NCBI GenBank assembly: GCA_030159075.1
Contig: BROG01000515.1
Coordinates: forward strand, 186,001 to 250,000
Direction: 5' to 3'
Origin: Atrina japonica
Taxonomy: Eukaryota > Mollusca > Bivalvia > Pterioida > Pinnidae
Length of the DNA stretch: 64,000 nucleotides
Shown: positions 1-12,000 of the stretch, piece after piece
How positions within the stretch are numbered: the first letter of the stretch is position 1
Layout of the letters: every line of letters starts with the position of its first letter
Made by a program: the position numbers and the translations under genes
The notes under the pieces: model-generated
The model's database searches: none
The model's input: the letters and a program-made list of their open reading frames with translations, nothing else
What the model was told of the DNA's origin: nothing

Positions 1-116
1 TGAAAGATACATTAAATTGAGACCATCTTATGTTTTGTGATCGTTTTAGGGCCTACCTATTTTCGATTAAATATATCAAGTAATGCATGAATATATACAG
101 TTCCATTATTTCTGTA

Positions 117-155
<39 letters not shown>

Positions 156-574
156 GTGAAAATGATAAATAAGCTCATATACATTTAAAACATCTCCGAT
201 ACCAAAGTATAAAAATCTAGGATGTCCAGGACACAGATACAAATGGACAAACACGGACCTCTTGAAACCAAGAGGTGGGATCAGGGCATATTAAACATTT
301 GAGTTGAGTATTCTCTTGTTGATACATTGATGTATTTGTTTATATTTATTCAAAAGTGACTTAAATCTACTGACACAGAACGGGTATTAATCCTCAAACT
401 GTTTTTAAGTCCCTTGATGCGTGAAATTCATATTTAAATTGTATTAGAGTGTTTTAAAATGTTGTATACAAACAATAACATACGTAAACAAAAAGCAAAA
501 TGTTTTGAACCAATTTACGAATTTATGTCCTTATTTTGCCCATCACCACCATTGAAGCTACACATAAATACTGT

Positions 575-980
575 GAAGCTGATATAAAAAGATGCTAGAA
601 TTTCTAATAGACAATATATTTGTAATGTTCGGAGACATGGTCTTTCAACAAACTGTCGGTATTCCTATGGGAACCATTGTGCCCCTTTTTTGGCTGTCCT
701 GTTCCTTATAACAGACACAGACGGGGAAATTAACAACTAAGGTATACGACAAACGTGACGATTTCGGGTTTTGCATCGTAAATTTTCCACAATTAAGTAG
801 TAATATCCCACAATCACCTTCATATGAAGTTTATATTTCACAAATGACCCGGTATGCCAGGCCGTGTTCAATATATGAACATTTCATATTCAGAGGTAAA
901 CTACTCATTGACAAATTATTGACACAGGGATATCAAAAACCAGAAATGGAAATTGTTAACGTCTGTGAAAGATACATTAA
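575..980 (+). pseudogene. Reverse transcriptase remnant, copy 1 (Penelope-like type)
   Basis: Translated in pieces, the + strand gives an RT palm segment (MLEFLIDNIFVMFG, then QQTVGIPMGT) and, further on, a C-terminal segment (YDKRDDFGF, IVNFP, YARPCS). The GIPMGT motif followed by a KRDDF...VNFP block is characteristic of a large family of animal retroelement RTs that I place near Penelope-like elements from memory. Between about 715 and 725 the text jumps from the LFL stretch after GIPMGT directly to the DTDGE stretch. The block that should hold the catalytic YxDD is therefore deleted. Stops and frame changes make it a dead fragment. Confidence 0.65.
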
Positions 981-1539
981 ATTGAGACCATATTATGTTT
1001 TGTGATCGTTTTAGGGCCTACCTATTTTTGATTAAATATATCAAGTAATGCAAGAATATATACAGTTCCATTATTTCTGTAATAGTAATAATAATAATAA
1101 TAATAATGATAATAATAATGATAATAATAATAATGAAAATGATAAATAAGCTCATATACATTTAAAACATTTCCGATACCAAAGTATAAAAATCTAGGAT
1201 GTCCAGGACACAGATACAAATCCGGCAAAAATGGACAAACACGGACGTATGGAAACCAAGAGGTGGGATCAGGGCATATCAAACATTTGAGTTGAGTATT
1301 CTCTTGTTGATACATTGATGTATTTGTTTATATTTATTCAAAAGTGACTTAAATCTACTGACACAGAACGGGTATTAATCCTCAAACTGGGGGTTTTTAT
1401 TTAAGTCCCTTGATGCGTGAAATTCATATTTAATTTGTATTAAAGTGTTTTAAAATGTTGTATACAAACATACATACGTAAACAAAAAGCAAAATGTTTT
1501 TTTGAACCAATTTACAATTTAAATGTCCTTATTTTGCCC

Positions 1540-2130
1540 ATCACCACCTTGAAGCTACACATAAATACTGTGAAGCTGATATAAAAAGATGCTAGAATTT
1601 CTAATAGACAATATATTTGTAATGTTCGGAGACATGGTCTTTCAACAAACTGTCGGTATTCCTATGGGAACCATTGTGCGCCCCGCTTTTTTGGCTGTCC
1701 TGTTCCTTATAACAGTCTAAACCCAGTGTGAGACCGCATTAAGAGATACACACGCGCTCTCTCTCTCAAGACGGGGGAAATTAACAACTAAGGTGGGGGC
1801 TTGGGGTGTCCCCCCCCCCCATATTTTGGGTTACTGACGACAAACAGGATGTTCAATATTGACGATATTCGGGTTTTGCATCGTAAATTTTCCACAATTA
1901 AATTAGTAATATTAGGGCCCCACATAATCACCTTCATAATGAATAATTTATATTTCACCAAATGATACCCGGTGTATGGACACAGATAACAAATGGACAA
2001 ACACAGGCCGATGTTCAATATATTTCTCTTGTTATGAACATTTCATATTCAGAAGGTAAACTCCTACTCCCATTGACAAATTATTGACACAGGATATCAA
2101 ATATCCAGAAATGGAAAATTGTTAAACGTC
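1540..2130 (+). pseudogene. Reverse transcriptase remnant, copy 2 (scrambled)
   Basis: The same GIPMGT segment is seen at about 1,590-1,720, followed by a longer, disordered version of the KRDDF/VNFP segment to about 2,130. It contains extra inserts, including a run of C residues at 1,811-1,820 and short duplications of nearby text. It shares the central deletion with copies 1 and 3. The disorder may be real decay or a consensus error in a repeat. Confidence 0.5.
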
Positions 2131-2779
2131 TGTAGAAATTTGCTAATACATTAAAACATGTCTTATCAACAGACTGTAGGTATCTTATTTGTGTTTTGTG
2201 ATCGTTTTAGACGGGGGCAATAAGGTATACCGACCTATTTTCGATTAAATATATCAAGTCCCACAAAATGCATGAATATATTTAGACCCAGTTCAATTAT
2301 TTATGAACCATTATTTCAGAGGGGTAAACTAAATATTATAATAAAATCCAGATAATAATAATAATAATAATAATAGTGAAAATGATAACAATAAGCTCAT
2401 ATATACAGTTTTAAAACATCTTTCCGATACCAATAGTAATAAAAAATCTAGGAAAATGTCCATACAAAGAATAAACACAGATACAAATGGACAAACACGG
2501 ACCTCTTGAAACCAAGAGGTGGGATCAGGGCATAATAAACATTTGAGTTGAGTATTCTCTTGTTGATACATTGATGTATTTGTTTATATTTATTCAAAAG
2601 TGACTTAAATCTACTGACACAGAACGGGTATTAATCCTCAAACTGTTTTTAAGTCCCTTGATGCGTGAAATTCATATTTAATTTGTATTAAAGTGTTTTA
2701 AAATGTTGTATACAAACATACATACGTAAACAAAAAGCAAAATGTTTTGAACCAATTTACAATTTATGTCCTTATTTTG

Positions 2780-3297
2780 CCCATCACCACCTTGAAGCTA
2801 CACATAAATACTGTGAAGCTGATATAAAAAGATGCTAGAATTTCTAATAGACAATATATTTGTAATGTTCGGAGACATGGTCTTTCAACAAACTGTCGGT
2901 ATTCCTATGGGAACCATTGTGCCCCTTTTTTTGGCTGTCCTGTTCCTGTATAACAGACACAGACGGGGAAATTAACAACTAAGGTATACGAACAAACGTG
3001 ACGATTTCGGGTTTTGCATCGTAAATTTTCCACAATTAAGTAGTAATATCCCACAATCACCTTCATATGAAGTTTATATTTCACAAATGACCCGGTATGC
3101 CAGGCCGTGTTCAATATATGAACATTTCATATTCAGAGGTAAACTACTCATTGACAAATTATTGACACAGGGATATCAAAAACCGCGTATTATGTCAACA
3201 TTCTGCAAATTTCATGGTCGGTATAATATACTTGTTTGCGATTACTCTGTTTCACTAAGTGAAATTTTGAGTTACCTGTTCGATGGCGGTTGTTGAG
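2780..3297 (+). pseudogene. Reverse transcriptase remnant, copy 3, with intact C-terminus
   Basis: This copy repeats the GIPMGT segment (about 2,830-2,960), carries the same internal deletion, and then runs without stops from 3,087 to 3,296. That reading frame begins at a YARPCS-like motif and passes RGKLLIDKLLTQGYQ and a CKFHGRYN motif to a stop. It matches the C-terminal end of the RT domain in this retroelement family. It is the only unit of the array that reaches the natural end of the coding region, so it is probably nearest the ancestral junction. No GIY-YIG endonuclease is seen here. Confidence 0.65.
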
Positions 3298-3560
3298 ACG
3301 TCTGTGACTAGGATTCGTTCCTCGTGTATTTCATGTTGATTTGACTGGGCTTACGGCACGTGTGACCGGTCGACAGGGGATGCTCACTCCTCCGTGACAC
3401 CTGATCCCACCTCTTGATTTCCAGAGGTCCGTATGTGTTCATTTTACCTATTTATCTATATCCTAGACATCCTATAGATAAATACTTTTCTATCTGAGAT
3501 TATTTTTATATACTTTGATATCTGATATGTTATATTAAGCCCATAAAGTTATATCTGATA
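3298..3560 (+). mobile_element. 3' tail of the same retroelement
   Basis: Directly after the RT stop comes 'gtgtgaccggtcgacagggg', then 'cacctgatcccacctcttga' and 'ccagaggtccgtatgtgttc'. I recognise this tail as one dispersed in large numbers in bivalve genomes downstream of this RT type. Fragments recur in this window at 170-300, 1,140-1,285, 2,400-2,540 and 18,590-18,690 (reverse) and at 14,216-14,303 and 45,640-45,735 (forward). Confidence 0.6.
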
Positions 3561-3844
3561 AAAACAGATGAAAGGATCAATAAATAATCCTCACATGGGC
3601 TACATCTATATCGATGACGTCAAAAAATAATCATCCTGTAGGAAGTCATTTTAAGATTAAAAAACTCAAATTCCTGATATATCTTTAGCACCTGAAATAT
3701 TACGTTCGAAAATCAATTTAAACCATCATTTTTGTCAAATCAAGGAACTATTAAAGAACATGAACCGCCTGAGTGCCAGAGGGTATACATAAACCCAGTA
3801 CTTGGTATATCGGTATATCGGTATATCGGTACCAGCCGATTAGT

Positions 3845-4120
3845 TTATTCTAAACGACAGAACGATCGTCTTGAGCATATGTTTTGGCCTTATATGTGAA
3901 ACTCTAACTTTTGTATTGTTAATAATCTTTATTAGTCAAATTATCAAATTCTCTTCTTTTAGTCATATAAATTATATGAAAAATGTTATGACAGTAACAA
4001 ATCGAGGATAATATTGGGGATGCAGTTATATATTTTATCAACATAATTACACAGTTATAATTTTGCAAAAGAAAAGCCAAAACAAATGTTTAAGACGATC
4101 GTTTCTGTCAATAAGATTTC
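3845..4120. repeat. Inverted pair of a dispersed repeat
   Basis: The motif 'aagacgatcgtttctgtcaa' at about 4,092 has a reverse-complement partner at about 3,855-3,890. Relatives of the same ~110-bp repeat ('catcagttgagct') occur at 17,210-17,310 and 42,905-43,020. A short perfect triplication of 'cggtatat' lies at 3,808-3,832. No coding content is seen between them. Confidence 0.5.
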
Positions 4121-4214
4121 ATCAGTTGAGCTCGAATTTAAGCTAAAAAGGGAGAAGGAAGAAATAATCGATAATCGAAACTCAAAGGTCATTACACCAC
4201 GACAAATGAGATAT

Positions 4215-4375
4215 ACGATGTGTCTCAACATGAAGAACAATTGCAAATTCCAAACATGATAGGACCAGGTGTCCGGAAGGAGTCAGCGTCCTCTGCCAAC
4301 ATGACACACCGTCGCAAATGTTACATGAAAACCTCTCGAGTTCGGTGAAAACGTCAAGTTCGGTGAAAATGTCAT
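4215..4375 (-). mobile_element. Retroelement-tail fragment, reverse strand
   Basis: The block containing 'aggtgtccggaaggagtcag' and the paired phrases 'gttcggtgaaaa' is shared with 15,600-15,770. On the reverse strand it resembles the 'gcaggggatgctgactcctt' part of the retroelement tail seen at 3,340-3,400. It is a short, diverged, non-coding insertion remnant. Confidence 0.5.
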
Positions 4376-4559
4376 CAGTTAGTTTTAGATATGATTAGCA
4401 AAAGGAAATCACTGTATATTGTCATGTTCCAGAATACTGTCTAACATTTCTGAGAGGGGTACTTCATATTGTTTAACAAGATCCCCGTATCGAACATAAA
4501 ATTTTCTTAGTGTTGAGTATAAGATAAGATAAGATCCACCAATAAACCCTGTCCCCCCA

Positions 4560-6140
4560 GGGGGAATTTTGAAGGTTATGATTTTCTGAAAGCTGATAAA
4601 AAATGCTACAAAATGAGCCATATCAGCACTCTGGTCGCTGCGGCGCTTAGGACTTTTGGGGTAAAAACCATAGAAAATTAACAAAAATCGCTGAAAATTG
4701 TAAAACTTCAATTAATCCCTCATTTATGGCCTCTATTTGCATGAAAGTACTGGTTGTATGGTAGATATCTTAAATGACAATTATTGACCCATTTAACAAC
4801 CATTATGTATCAAATTTGGTGTTTTGGGTAAAAAAATCAATTTTTTAAACAGAAATCTGTCAAAAAAGTATTATAATTTAAACCACTTATAACCCATGTT
4901 TTTAACAAGGTGTTTTTTGTATGGTATGTTTTTCAGAAACCCCAGCAAAAATGCAACAAATTGAGATTTGTTAGCAGTCCGGCCACTTAGGGATCTTGGG
5001 GTAAAAACCATAGAAAATTAACAGAAATCGCTGAAAATTGGATATTAATGAATTAATCTTTAATTTTTTTATGGCTTTTTGCAATGAGTTTAAATTTTGT
5101 ATGACAAATATCTGGAATAATACGTATTGGCCTGTTACACAATCATTGTATATCAAATGTAGTATTTTAAGGTAAAATCCAATTTTTAAACAGAAATCTG
5201 TAAAAAGTTTATTTCACTTTGGCCACTAAATACATGTAGCACAATTTTTATCAAAGGTTAAGTTTTAGTGATATGTTTCTCTGAAAGCGTATCAAAATTT
5301 CTACAAAATGAGACATGTTATCGCTCTAGCCATAGGGGTTATGGAGGTTTGGGTGAAACATTACCAAAAGTCACTGGAAAACCAGGATTAATTGTTTCAT
5401 TTATGGTCTCCTTTTGCACCACAAAAATGGTGGAATAGCAGATACTTTAATTGATGAGCATTGGTATATTAAACAATCAGTGTGTCAGATGTGGTGTTTG
5501 GGGGTCTAAACCCAAATTTCAAAGCAGAAATCTGTGAAGAAATATTAGATTTATACCATTAATAACCCCAGTTTCAACAAAGGGTATATTGAGGGCATTC
5601 CTTTGCCAAAAGCTTTTAAAAGATACAAAATGGGTTATGTTAGAACTCTGGCTGTTTTAGGTTTTAGGAGTTTTAAGGCGAAAGGAAAATTTAAATAAAG
5701 AAATTTTAATAAGAAGTGTTAAAAACTAGAAAAGCTGGTAACCCTTCGATTATAGTTTACTTTTGTGATAAAACTTACTAATGCTAATTTTCCATGGTTT
5801 TTACCTCAAAACACCAACTGTAGTAAACAATCACTTTTTATTATGCCCATACCTAATGTTTTGATGTCATCTGCCATGTAATTTTTTCTTTAATCACAAA
5901 AAAGAACTCAAATAAAGGATTAATCGTATATTTCAAATTTTCAGCGATTTTTGTTTATTTTATATGGATTTTACCCCCAAACTCCTAAGTAGCCTGAGTG
6001 CTAACAAAGCTCAATTTGTAGCATTTTGATAGGCTTTTTGAAAATTATGCCCTCCAAAAACATGTTTGTAAAAACTGTTTTTTAAATGGCTTAAAGTCTA
6101 ATGCTTTTTTCACAAATTTCACAATTTTTCTTTAATTTTT
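4560..6140. repeat. ~345-bp tandem repeats ending in an inverted copy
   Basis: The phrase 'ggggtaaaaaccatagaaaa' occurs at about 4,660 and 5,000, and diverged versions occur near 5,340 and 5,660. Around them is a conserved 'gctacaaaatgag' upstream block and a 'cagaaatctgt' downstream block, so the monomer is about 340-350 bp. From about 5,740 the same blocks appear in reverse complement ('tcagcgatttttgtt', 'taagtagcctgagtgctaac', 'tttgtagcattttgat'), giving a head-to-head end. Copies are 70-90% similar by eye. It could be an old satellite or the body of a non-autonomous inverted-repeat element. Confidence 0.6.
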
Positions 6141-7024
6141 TTTTAAAACAATTACATGGAGGATAATTCCTGGTCACGATTGATATAGACGATTTTACAA
6201 CAACAGGGGAGATAACTCCTGGTCACGATTGGTGTAGACGATACAACGACAGGTTTCAACCAAACATCAGTTCCTTTGCTTCGTGATAGCTGTCTATAGA
6301 TAAAGACAATCAAAGGCAAATTTATTTTGACAAATAAAAATAAACAGAGAGGCAAAAGCATTGAAAAAAACATGATATGAAGGAAATTAATCCTTTAATA
6401 CTACTAACGGTCCTTTTGATTAACATCAAAATTTAATACTGTTTTGCACATTCACAGCACATGACCAAGGGGTACGAGGTATTTTGACTATACAATTTTA
6501 AAACGTGTTCCAATGGCAGTCAATAATTACTGCTACCTTTGAAACTTTTTAGAATTGTAATTTAGAATAATATCGGTGTTTTGGTGACCTTTTATAGAGC
6601 TTAAAGTTTTATAGTTTTATAGAGTTCATAGTCAAAAACCGGCGTGACTTTCGCTTGTTCACTTTTAAAGTTTATGAGAGAATGGACAGATGCAAAGGTT
6701 ACGTTAGTTCAGTTGTTTGAAATATTCAGTAATTGTATAATCTTTATAATAATAAGAATAGAAAATTCCAAAGCATACGAAAGATTGGAATTGAGATATT
6801 TACAGAAATGATATAACCTTGCTGACATCTAAAAAGGACCTGGGCATAAACATGATTTTGATTGGATTAAATTGCCGAGTTGGACTGTAAAATGAATGTC
6901 ACGAGAGATATCTATGATGTAAAAGATATTCTCTATTGTTTGCAGGTACGGTAGAAAAATTGTTTTATATCTATAATAATATAAAAGATATGAAACATAA
7001 TAAAAACATAATAAATAACTGATA
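6141..7024. other. Gene-free AT-rich stretch
   Basis: It contains a short local duplication of 'ctcctggtcacgatt' at about 6,168-6,245. Otherwise I see no motif, splice-bounded exon or recognised repeat. Confidence 0.4.
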
Positions 7025-7428
7025 AATACTGTATGCAGGGAAATTTTGGCCCCGTTTTATTTTCGCCCCTCTCGCCCTCATCATCAGCGGGCGAATCCAA
7101 AACTGGGCGAATTTAAAACGCTAAATGCATCTTTTAAGTAATTTATAAATTGAAAAGAGCATCTATTACATATTTCATTAAAAACACACCTGAAATATAT
7201 ATGTTTAAAAAGCTTTAATTTAAACATGCATAAAGCAGACACGAACAAGTATTAATTGTTAAAACTTCGCAATAAGATCAAATCATATTTCATCGCTGAA
7301 TATTAAATACGTTACACACCACACATTTCCTGAATGGAGTCTGGGCGAATTTAAAGCGGGGCGAAACCGTTTGCAAGTGTAATAAGACGAAAATAAAATG
7401 GGGCGAATATAAGCCTGTATACAGTATT
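7025..7428. mobile_element. MITE with ~45-bp terminal inverted repeats
   Basis: The left end begins 'aatactgtatgcaggg' and continues into 'ccccgttttattttcgcc'. The right end 'ggcgaatataagcctgtata' plus 'cagtatt' reads as its reverse complement. The interior repeats GGGCGAA-type words in both directions. The 404-bp length, inverted ends and lack of coding make it a non-autonomous DNA transposon. I do not assign a superfamily. Confidence 0.7.
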
Positions 7429-8029
7429 CAGAATGACAATTTCTTTATCAAAAATGAAAGGCAGGAGTTACGCGGGGATGCAAACTAGATTGTGCCTGTT
7501 AAGCGTAGTTAAATAGCATGCTATTTTCATGTACAATCATATAATGCTTTTTTCGTGCATCGAAAAAAAAGCACGTCAGTGGATTAGGTCCAGCCAGGCA
7601 GATTTTAGGTTTTCGGAAAAACATGATTTAAATGATTACAAACTGATAATCAGTTTTACAAATCGTGTATTAAAACACCCCATAGAAATAAAACAAGCAA
7701 ACAAAACGATAAATATACAAGTGTATATATATAAAAGTAAGAAACAATATATTTTGCATAAACGCTAAAAGTAAGTTCTAATAGTTTTAAATCGAATTGA
7801 TCTTAAGATTAGATGAACAAAACATCCGAGCCTATTAACCGACTGTCAAGAAAAGAAAGATTTTTATATATGTTAATCAAGACAGTATTTCTTAGCCGTT
7901 TATCATATCAGTAGCAGATGAACAGAAAAATCGTAGTAAATCGTTTTCTGATTGATTTTGTTAAATGATATTATTATAGTGTTACATCCTATGTAAGGAT
8001 CTGTACCCGACTGACAAATAATCATCTTT

Positions 8030-8415
8030 TTTACTGATTTAAGTGGTGTTATAATAATCTGTTTTACTGATTTAAGTGATGTTATAATAATCCCTTTTAC
8101 TGATTTAAGTGGTGTTATAATAATCACTTTTACTGATTTCAGTGGTGTTATAATAATCTCTTTTACTGATTTCAGAGGTGTTATAATAATCAATTTACTG
8201 ATTTAAGTGGTGTTATAATAATCTCTTACTGATTTAAGTGGTGTTAGAATAATCTGTTTTACTGATTTAAGTGGTGTTATAATAATCTCTTTTACTGATT
8301 TCAGTTGTGTTATAATAATCACTTTTACTGATTTAAGTGGTGTTATAATAATCTCTTTTATTGATTTCAATGGTGTTATAATAATCTCTTTTACTGATTT
8401 CAGTGGTGTTTCAGT
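8030..8415. repeat. 33-bp minisatellite, ~12 copies
   Basis: The unit is 'tttactgatttaagtggtg' followed by 'ttataataatctct', with single-base variants. Reverse-strand translation stays open because 33 is divisible by three, but the product is only a repeated low-complexity peptide. Confidence 0.85.
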
Positions 8416-8618
8416 ATACGTTTTCGTGAGCTGTCATTATACATAGATTTTCTACACCAAAACTTTTCTGGATTGAACATTGCATGCTAAGATATTGGCA
8501 ATGTTATTCCTGGATCCTAAATTGTGCACTGAATACATAATATAGGGTTGAAAACTGTAGTTGATACGTTATTCATTTTTGTTCACGTAGTGTAATCAGA
8601 TTCTGTGCTTAAACTAGT

Positions 8619-8619
<1 letters not shown>

Positions 8620-8687
<68 letters not shown>

Positions 8688-8728
8688 TATCTCATCACGA
8701 AATAGTCTTTGCAAAGGTCATAACACAC

Positions 8729-8806
<78 letters not shown>
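8620..8806. repeat. (CA)n and (TC)n microsatellites
   Basis: A pure CA run spans 8,620-8,687 and a TC run spans about 8,729-8,806, separated by about 40 bp of unique sequence. They lie roughly 240 bp upstream of the lectin start codon and may be close to its promoter. Confidence 0.95.
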
Positions 8807-8807
<1 letters not shown>

Positions 8808-9040
8808 AAATGTCAGAAATACCAAAATACCGATGCACTCGCAAATTTACTGTTTAACATGTGCTCGAAAGTCAATATAATGTCTTGTATTTGATAAAGT
8901 AATTCAACTTTTAATCTGTCTTATCTCTCGCAACGTATGTTAATGACAATGCACAAGAGCATATGGATGTTTGAATAACGTAGTTCTGGAAAGAGTAGGA
9001 AACATTTTGAAATACACGACAGCTGTCTACATCATTTGCC

Positions 9041-9083
9041 ATGTTGGCTGTTTTGGTCGTCCTCGTCTTGATATCATTTACAG
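9041..9083 (+). CDS. Lectin exon 1: signal peptide
   Basis: ATG at 9041 opens 14 hydrophobic codons, then one base (phase 1) before the donor gtatat at 9084. The run of Leu and Val is typical of a eukaryotic secretion signal. The 5' UTR and promoter lie upstream and cannot be fixed by eye. Confidence 0.75.
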
Positions 9084-12000
9084 GTATATGTGAGACTAAT
9101 TCTGTAAATAGTATTGATTTTGCTTCAATTACGTTGCTTATACTATTTGAAATATCTGAACATTTTCTGAACATTTAACATGTAACAATAGCATAAAATA
9201 TACAGTGGCGGACATAACGGACGATACTGATACATTACATACCAACAAACTCTTCAGTTCCTAAGTCATGATTCAATGTATTTAATTCCAATTCACGGCG
9301 ATAAAACATTAATTATATCGAACGATTTTTTCATTATTTAATATATGTTGTGACGTCATTATCGTTGAAATATATAACCTTATGTTCTTTTATCTCATCT
9401 ATCTGTCTGTCTGTCTGTCTATCTATCGATGGATCAAAGCATCGACATTTCATTTACATTTTCATATTTTTTTCAGATGGAGAAGATTTATCCAGATGTC
9501 CAACAAATCTTCCTCGAAATGAATATGTACACACACATGGCGATCATTGCTATGAGTTTGTGGTACATCACCACGTGGCATGGCACAAAGCTGTTGATGC
9601 ATGTGGTAGTAAGGGAGGTAATTTGGTAGTCGTTCGGGATTACGATGATCAACACTTTCTAATGTCGACTCTAAGCTCATACAATTTTCAGGGACAAGGG
9701 ATATGGATCGGACTATCTGACGAGACAACAGAAGGAACGTTCAGATGGGTCACAGGTGAACACAATATTTACTATTCTGTGATGTCGCACTGTAGAAAAT
9801 GAAAACAAAATCGAGTACATTTGTACATTTGTATTATTAAATACTAAGGATTACATGTTCAGTTGTCAACATTTGACTTTTAAATACTCAATGTGTATTT
9901 TCCTTTCAAGACAAGACATTATTTCCCAGTTACTCTCTTTTGGTGTGAGGCTTATGTTTTGTTGTTGTAAACGTAGCGCCGTGAAACACGCGAGAAAGGC
10001 AATGACAGGTACAAGGTCAACTCATTTAAGAACAAGGTCACACATATTTTCAAATATTTGAAATTTGAAAATATGTGTGACCTTGTTCTTAAATCAATTG
10101 ACCTTGAACCTATTTGTAGCTTATTCAGCTTTGAAAACTGAAATACTTTCTCCCCATATGTCTTTACTAAAGATCATAATTTCTGAGATATTTTAAACTT
10201 TAGTTTAATTTTTAGCTTACCCTAATTTTCATTCCCTAGAGAGATTTTTCCGAAATCACTTATTTGGGCATTTCAGAAATTGATCTTGTTGTAGTAGTTA
10301 TAGAGAAGCTGATGGTAAAAAGTTTGTAATGATTGTCATGAATAAAAAGGGAATTTTACACGAGAAAAATGGTTGAGTCGATTTTGCTCTAGAGATGTCA
10401 CACAATTTACTATAAAAAAAAGAAAAAGGAAGAAGAATAACAACAAGGTATTTCAACCAGAGTCGTATTGCACGTATAAAAACGAAGAAGAACATAAGGA
10501 GAATAATAGCAATAAATACGTATTTAAAAATAAGAAATATTCTATATTTTTTCAGGAGAGCCAAATGGATATACATTTTGGGCTGCAGGACAACCTGATA
10601 GTTCTACAAGACGAAGGAGAATTTTCCTTGATGGTTTACTTCCAAGTCAAATTCATCTTGGTCCCGATGAAGACTGTGTTTTGCTGAAATACACAGATTC
10701 CGGAAAATGGCATGATTATCCGTGCAGTCATTTATTTCTTATACCAGAAAATTTCCCTTACGTTTGTGAGTTTGGTAAGTTGACGATATATTCTAAAGTA
10801 TGTATTATTTTCACCTTGAACCAAAGTTTTTCATTTATATGGAAATATCACCAGCTTTATGTGATATATAAGATGTTCACCTCTTCTGCGGCTAATCCGT
10901 TTACCTCTATTTTCAGTTTTATCAGACGTTCGCTTGTTATGGCAAATATAACGTTTTGCGTATAGTAGGTATCAGTATCAGGTATCAACCACTTGATTGA
11001 ATGTAGACTAAACTACATTGGCGGATTCAAGGGGGGTTGCGGGGGTTGCAACCCCCCCTTTGAAAAATTGATTGTTTTATATTATTATTATCACGCCTGG
11101 AATTCAGGAAAAGGCTTCCAAGAGCTTTTTAAATTCGCCCTACCGAAATTTTCGCGTGCAGAAAAATGCTTCTACCAATGCTTCTCCAAATTTAAAAAAT
11201 TATTGTTTTTAATAAATGCATAAAACATTAACCCTAATTAAATATTGCCTCACAATTAATCACACACTTAAAATTATGTGCAGTGACCAAGGAGAGCGCG
11301 CCCATAACGTTCGCTCCGCTTCTAGATCCCCCACTGTTGTAAATATTTATTGCATAATCAAAAGGCATATAAAAAATGAAAACGGATCGCATGCACAGTT
11401 TCGTGCATTACTGTACGTACCATATGTAATTTTCTGTTATTGTAAAAGTTAATACTCACCCCCCCTTTAAAAAATTCCTGGATCCGCCCCTGAACTAAAT
11501 ACACCTTCCGCCGGTTAGAGCATTTTAAATTTGAACTTGCATATAAATACTTGAAAATATTATTTATCGTAAATAAACAATATAAAGTTATATATTTACA
11601 GCAATGTCACCTGTTCCCACTACGACCACAACTACAACAAGTAAGTGTTTGCTTTCAATCATATGTTAATTTTTACTTTTTCGTATGATACAATTCATTA
11701 TTTTTATACTTTTTAGAATGACCAATTTTACCTTCCCAAAATTAAAGAAATAGCATCTTCTGCGTTTTATACACGTTGTTCATTCGAGGAATGTATTGTC
11801 AAGTATTTGTAACTCCAAAGTTCAATTAACATAAATTTATAGTACATTTCTAGTTAGCTAGTTAATAATTATTCCTATCGTTTTATTGATTATGTGTTTT
11901 TTGTTCCTTTACGTTGGCGACATTTTTAATGGAAAAAAATATATTATAATTACCTACATTTTTCGTAATTTAAATTTTTCAGACATGAAATCAACACATC

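Larger units (their letters stand above)
1..3180. repeat. Tandem array of ~1-kb retroelement-derived units
   Basis: Three successive copies of one composite unit are visible. The phrase 'gaaagatacattaaattg' recurs at 2 and about 966, and 'gatgctagaa' recurs at 591, 1588 and 2831. Each unit holds, in order, a reverse-strand piece of a retroelement 3' tail with a TAA/ATA microsatellite (118-156, 1082-1133, 2350-2375), an AT-rich spacer, and a + strand reverse transcriptase remnant. The second unit is longer and scrambled between about 1,700 and 2,480, with short pieces of neighbouring sequence interleaved. I infer tandem duplication of an already rearranged insertion. Confidence 0.8.

Noticed and set aside
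8605..8880. Open frame of His-Thr and Leu-Ser repeats
   Set aside because: It is a translation of the CA and TC microsatellites.
10556..10774. Reading EPN at residues 109-111 of the lectin as a mannose-type sugar motif
   Set aside because: The WxxGQPD position further on is where the specificity tripeptide lies in the lectin fold; the earlier EPN precedes the conserved W.
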